Shown: positions 7,901 through 10,095 of the stretch, in pieces
How positions within the stretch are numbered: the stretch's first letter is position 1
Layout: each line of letters begins with the position of its first letter
Assembly (NCBI GenBank): GCA_937864935.1
Contig: CALMDN010000348.1
Coordinates: forward strand, 1 to 10,095
Length of the DNA: 10,095 nt
From: an uncultured Bacteroidales bacterium
GTDB taxonomy: Bacteria; Bacteroidota; Bacteroidia; Bacteroidales; Lentimicrobiaceae
Direction of reading: 5' to 3'
Made by a program: the position numbers and the translations under genes
Notes under the pieces: model-generated
Seen by the model: only the letters and a program-made list of their open reading frames with translations
The model's database searches: none
Told to the model about the DNA's origin: nothing

Positions 7901-9816
7901 ACTGGACCGTAACGAGCAACCAGTCCTGGTGTACGGTGAATTCAGGCGGAAACAGCAGTGGTACCATCTCAGCAGTTTATACCGCCAACAGTACAACATC
8001 GCCGCGTACTGCCAGCATTACCGTTACCACAGCAGGTCTAAGCCCGATCATTGTTACTGTTACCCAGGAAGGTATGGTACCACAACTGAGTGTTACACCA
8101 GCCAATCAGAGTGCTACTTCCGACGCTGGGAGTACTGATTTTACTGTTACTTCCAATGTTTTCTGGACCGCTAGCAGTGACATGAATTGGTGCTCAGTTA
8201 CTATGACCGGATCAGGGAACGGAATGCTTACTGCATCTTACTTGGAAAATCAGACTACAAGCCAAAGAACTGCCAACATTACTGTTACTGTTGAAGGCCT
8301 GTCACCGGTAATCGTTTCAGTGACTCAAGCAGGTATCCCAAGCCCTGAGTTTATAACAACAATTCAAAATGTTGTTCAAACAAGCTCTACAAAATTGGAA
8401 TTTGATATTTACTTATTGGATACCAATTCAGATCAACAGTTTGTATTAGCGGGTTATCAGGCTGGTATTTACATTAATCCCGGAATTTTCCCCACAGGAG
8501 CAAGTATAACTACAGGTCTTCTCTCTCAGGGTACCAGCACATACTCCGATCTTGTTCCAAGTCAGCGGCCCCAGTATATTCAATACGATGCCTCAACGAG
8601 TATAATCCAATTGGCTGGTCGCGTCCCACCTGGTCCCGGGACTGTTACCGGCGAGGATACCTATATACCTAACGGAACAATTCTCAGTACATCAGAAAAT
8701 GGAACCAGAGTATGCCGGATACGGGTTACTTCCTCACTCCCATTTATCACAGACTCTCAACCATATCTTGAGTTTCAATCATCCGATGTATCAGTACCAA
8801 TCTATGCAACAAGGGTATCACATTATGATGATGCTGAGATGATTATTGTATGGGATAATCTGAATGAAGAATGGACATGGAGTCCTGTTTATGGTGGTGC
8901 TCCTCCAATAAATTCTCAGCTGGATGTTATTCCAGGATACAACGCAATTGTAAATGGAAATCCTTTGCTTAACCCCCCCCCATCGCTTACTGTAGCTCCA
9001 GACAATCAATCTGTTGGCTATCAATCTGGTAGTACCATTTTTAATGTATATTGCAATACAGCCTGGAATGTCATCAGTGATCAACCCTGGTGTACTGTAA
9101 CAAGCTCCGGATTTGGAAATGGAAATCTGCTCGCAGGATTCACGTTAAATAATTCCAATCTTCCGAGAATTGTGAATATAACCGTTTCAGTTGCCGGTTT
9201 ACCTGCAGTTGTAGTTACCTTGTCCCAGGAAGGTATGCCTGAAAAAGTACTCAACCTTTCCCTTCTGCTTGAAGGTCTATATGGTAGTAATGGAACCATG
9301 AATCCAGCAATGAATGAAAACGGAGCTCAGTGGGGAGCTGAAATCGCTGATGTTATCACAGTAGAATTTCACGATCAGAATGATTATAACAACACTATTC
9401 ATGCAGTAACTAACGTATATTTATACGCAAACGGGAATGCCACCCTCACGTTTCCAGCGCTGTATAGTGGGAGTTACTATTTGACTATCAGGCACAGAAA
9501 TAGCATTGAAACGGTTTCAGGTGAACCCGTATCTTTCAGCATGCCAGTCACAAGCTATAACTTTACTAATCCCAGCGCTGTGATGGGAAGTAATCTAAAG
9601 CAGTTAGATGACGGAAGTTATGTAATCTTTGCAGGCGATGTAAACCAGGACGGTACGATTGATATCGGTGACATGACACCTGTTGACAATAATTCATCCA
9701 ATTTTGCTACCGGTTATCTGGCAAGCGATGTAAACGGCGATGGCACTGTTGATACCGCAGATATGACCATTATTGACAACAATGCAGCAACGTTTACGAA
9801 TGCCATTACACCTTGA
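4951..9816 (+). CDS. Secreted S8 subtilisin-like protease with Fn3, MAM-like, BACON and dockerin-like modules
   Basis: This gene encodes a predicted extracellular serine endopeptidase paralogous to the gene upstream. ATG 4951 is preferred over an in-frame TTG at 4942, because it gives a compact MKKN signal peptide; the protein is then 1621 residues. The signal peptide likely ends at AFA31 and the propeptide runs to about 170. The S8 domain has Asp237 (VIDEG), His271 (HGTHVAG), Asn377 (AAGN) and Ser447 (GTSMACPHVSG), all intact. After it come an Fn3 domain (about 514-621), a MAM/choice-of-anchor-J-like domain (about 622-784), four BACON domains (788-1127), a possible cohesin-like domain (about 1132-1262) with linker, a fifth BACON (1345-1426), and a C-terminal module (1429-1621) with dockerin loops at 1563-1574 and 1593-1604. 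BACON domains are usually thought to bind carbohydrate or glycoprotein, so a glycosylated target is plausible but inferred. The last third is more AT-rich and contains a C9 tract. Confidence 0.95.
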   Translation: MKKNYTLTSSGLIFRTLILLFIFTFSFSAFALNSKNPTLVKKGERPAINLASVPDAAIEKGIIRIKFNRTLESVVDNMQLISNVDGSVGFSIPAIDQLNQQFGVAAVGKTFSNALEDTRFTDRHRQWGFHLWFELIVPANTDIRAMVMAYAGKNEIEVAEPVYKKHLIGADINAIRTQGEGGNEAGLNYVPNDPRYNEQWHYHNTGQQSGTVDSDIDLPEAWDITKGSNTIIVAVIDEGISYTHTDLAANMWSGTGYNFVTGSSTISPGDHGTHVAGTIAANTNNGTGVSGIAGGTGSGNGVRLMSCQVFTSSSSGGFEDAPIYAADNGAAISQNSWGYTSAGYYEQAVLDAIDYFNANGGGTALVDGGITIFAAGNDGSSGQWYPGCYSGTFSVAATNNQDIKAWYSNYDTWVDISAPGGETNSVSARGVLSSLTGNTYGFYQGTSMACPHVSGVAALVLSAVPGVLSVQDLKTILTTTTDDISALNPGYAGDLGSGRLNAYAALVMAQGYANPLIPAVPGDITATAAGTSQINLNWSLNAANDVVMLAYNTTNTFGSPTGNYTPGQTISGGGTVLYEGTLTSFQHLNLSASTTYYYALWSKNSGYYSLASKKANATTACGSISTFPWTEGFENGGQIPNCWTQEQIASSGLNWTFITGNGGSNPATAHTGTYNACLKDNTSASNITRLISPPINLTGVNSPTLTFWHTQALWSPDQDQLTVYYRASSSGTWTSLATYTSSVTAWTQRTIVLPSASADYYIAFEGNAKYGYGVCVDDVSISGTSTPTLSVTPANQTVSPLAGSTSFTVTSNSTWTVSSNQSWCTVTTSGSGNGIINATFTANNTGAQRVANVTVTVSGLPAVVVTVTQEAPTLSVSPANRNVFPGAGATTFTLTSNSSWTAVSDQTWCTVTSSGTGNATLSASFTVNNTSAQRIANITINVAGLSAVVVTVTQAAPLLSVSPSNQNLTAESGSSTFSVVSNTDWTVTSNQSWCTVNSGGNSSGTISAVYTANSTTSPRTASITVTTAGLSPIIVTVTQEGMVPQLSVTPANQSATSDAGSTDFTVTSNVFWTASSDMNWCSVTMTGSGNGMLTASYLENQTTSQRTANITVTVEGLSPVIVSVTQAGIPSPEFITTIQNVVQTSSTKLEFDIYLLDTNSDQQFVLAGYQAGIYINPGIFPTGASITTGLLSQGTSTYSDLVPSQRPQYIQYDASTSIIQLAGRVPPGPGTVTGEDTYIPNGTILSTSENGTRVCRIRVTSSLPFITDSQPYLEFQSSDVSVPIYATRVSHYDDAEMIIVWDNLNEEWTWSPVYGGAPPINSQLDVIPGYNAIVNGNPLLNPPPSLTVAPDNQSVGYQSGSTIFNVYCNTAWNVISDQPWCTVTSSGFGNGNLLAGFTLNNSNLPRIVNITVSVAGLPAVVVTLSQEGMPEKVLNLSLLLEGLYGSNGTMNPAMNENGAQWGAEIADVITVEFHDQNDYNNTIHAVTNVYLYANGNATLTFPALYSGSYYLTIRHRNSIETVSGEPVSFSMPVTSYNFTNPSAVMGSNLKQLDDGSYVIFAGDVNQDGTIDIGDMTPVDNNSSNFATGYLASDVNGDGTVDTADMTIIDNNAATFTNAITP
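7312..8331 (+). repeat. Four tandem BACON domains in the second protease
   Basis: Copies begin at 7312, 7567, 7822 and 8083, giving periods of 255, 255 and 261 nt (85, 85 and 87 residues). Each has LSV-[TS]-P, then W-[TA]-x-x-S, W-C-[TS]-V, an R-x-A-[NS]-[IV]-T segment, and a closing V-[TS]-VTQ. This is the BACON signature (W...W, R-x-A-x-I, V-T-Q). The first three are most alike; the fourth has drifted in codon choice. Confidence 0.85.
8344..8970 (+). other. Possible cohesin-like domain interrupting the BACON array
   Basis: Residues about 1132-1340 separate BACON 4 from BACON 5. The segment begins FITTIQNVVQ and has LEFDIYLLDT, YQAGIYINPGIF, IIQLAGRVPPGPG and GTRVCRIRVTSSLPF. I recognise this pattern from secreted Bacteroidota proteins, where it has a cohesin-like beta-sandwich look, but the assignment is inferred rather than certain. 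The part after about residue 1262 resembles nothing I know and may be a linker or a second subdomain. Confidence 0.4.
8973..8981 (+). repeat. Nine-cytosine homopolymer in the coding sequence
   Basis: A run of nine C encodes the end of Asn1341 and Pro1342-1344 in the linker before BACON 5. Gain or loss of one base would shift the frame and remove BACON 5 and the dockerin-like terminus. Long C or G runs are typical contingency loci, although a single tract is only suggestive. Confidence 0.95.
8983..9228 (+). repeat. Fifth, separated BACON domain in the second protease
   Basis: This copy begins SLTVAPDNQS, has PWCTVTSSGFGNG and RIVNITVSVAGLPAVVV, and ends in TLSQEG. It is clearly related to the four tandem copies but lies about 650 nt after them, on the far side of the possible cohesin-like segment. 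Confidence 0.8.
9235..9813 (+). other. Shared C-terminal module, copy 2 (beta-rich segment plus dockerin-like loops)
   Basis: Residues 1429-1621 match the end of the first protease: LLLEGLYGSNGTM, AEIADVITVEFHD, GSYYLTIRHRNSIET, then loops DVNQDGTIDIGD and DVNGDGTVDTAD, each followed by DMT-x-[VI]-DN. Loop spacing is 30 residues, as in copy 1. DNA around the first loop is identical in the two genes for 21 nt (4328-4348 and 9634-9654). The tail has no basic C-terminal strand or PNP motif of the type IX sorting kind. Confidence 0.8.
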
Positions 9817-10040
9817 TTAATAAGTGTAGTGTTGATACTTTACATCACCCCTGACCTGGATAACACCAAAATGAAAAATGCCTTTATTTCAGGATTTATT
9901 CAACTATTTTTTTGATCATTCAATAGTGAAGAACCTGATATCATGTTTCAAACACTAAACCTGGAAGGCTTACCTGCTTGCTACTTTCTAAAACTGACTA
10001 TTTATGAGATAGCCGTAATTGGCACAATTAAGAATTCACG
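9817..10040. other. Intergenic stretch after the second protease gene
   Basis: No gene or convincing terminator is seen. A T7 run (9907-9913) is present, but the only stems near it are short and AT-rich and do not abut it. ACTATT (9903-9908) and AATAGT (9922-9927) form a weak inverted repeat that encloses the T-run. Confidence 0.4.
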
Positions 10041-10095
10041 ATGAAAGCTGTAGTTGAATTCATTGTTCTTCATTTCAGGTCAGATTTCAGAGAAG
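10041..10095 (+). CDS. Possible start of a gene running off the window
   Basis: From ATG 10041 the frame stays open for 18 codons to the window edge (MKAVVEFIVLHFRSDFRE). There is no promoter match or ribosome-binding site to support it, and 18 open codons are easily chance. Nothing about its product can be said. Confidence 0.15.
   Translation, partial: MKAVVEFIVLHFRSDFRE

Noticed and set aside
7416..8138. Other-frame open frames in the BACON region
   Set aside because: They recur with the repeat period and simply reflect the repeated codons of the BACON array.
9870..9915. A 14-codon frame MKNAFISGFIQLFF
   Set aside because: It is short, AT-rich, has no support from context, and arises in an intergenic A/T-rich stretch.
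9900..9930. T7 run with nearby inverted repeat as a terminator for the second protease
   Set aside because: The repeat arms flank the T-run rather than precede it, and no stable stem ends at the T-run.

Overview
The window looks like a chromosomal segment from a member of the Bacteroidota. The evidence is the domain content (BACON, GEVED and PKD modules, a choice-of-anchor-J/MAM-like module), the absence of Shine-Dalgarno sequences ahead of the genes, and matches to the Bacteroidota promoter consensus (TTTG / TAnnTTTG). The genus cannot be told from the sequence.

Layout: positions 1-361 are non-coding and carry what looks like a dispersed intergenic repeat at the very edge (1-33), an inverted repeat (75-99), a possible -7 promoter element (262-269) and an 8-bp tandem repeat just before the first gene. 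Positions 362-4510 encode a 1382-residue secreted subtilisin-family (S8) protease. A clear rho-independent terminator follows (4523-4554), then a good promoter match (4603-4634) and a long untranslated stretch. Positions 4951-9816 encode a second, paralogous S8 protease of 1621 residues. Positions 9817-10095 hold no convincing gene; a short open frame starting at 10041 runs off the window.

The two proteases are tandem paralogs with conserved ends and different middles. Both begin with a signal peptide, a matching propeptide and a complete Asp/His/Asn/Ser catalytic domain. Both end with the same roughly 190-residue module: a conserved beta-rich segment followed by two dockerin/EF-hand-type calcium loops 30 residues apart. 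Between these ends, the first carries PKD-PKD-CUB-PKD-GEVED-GEVED and the second carries Fn3-MAM-like-BACON x4-(possible cohesin-like domain)-BACON. Neither ends in a recognisable type IX secretion sorting domain. The likely picture is a pair of independently transcribed, exported proteases with different adhesion or carbohydrate-binding arrays and a shared C-terminal attachment or sorting module. The most interesting points are that shared dockerin-like terminus, the possible cohesin-like partner fold within the second protein, and a nine-cytosine tract in the second gene that could switch its C-terminal end on and off by slippage.
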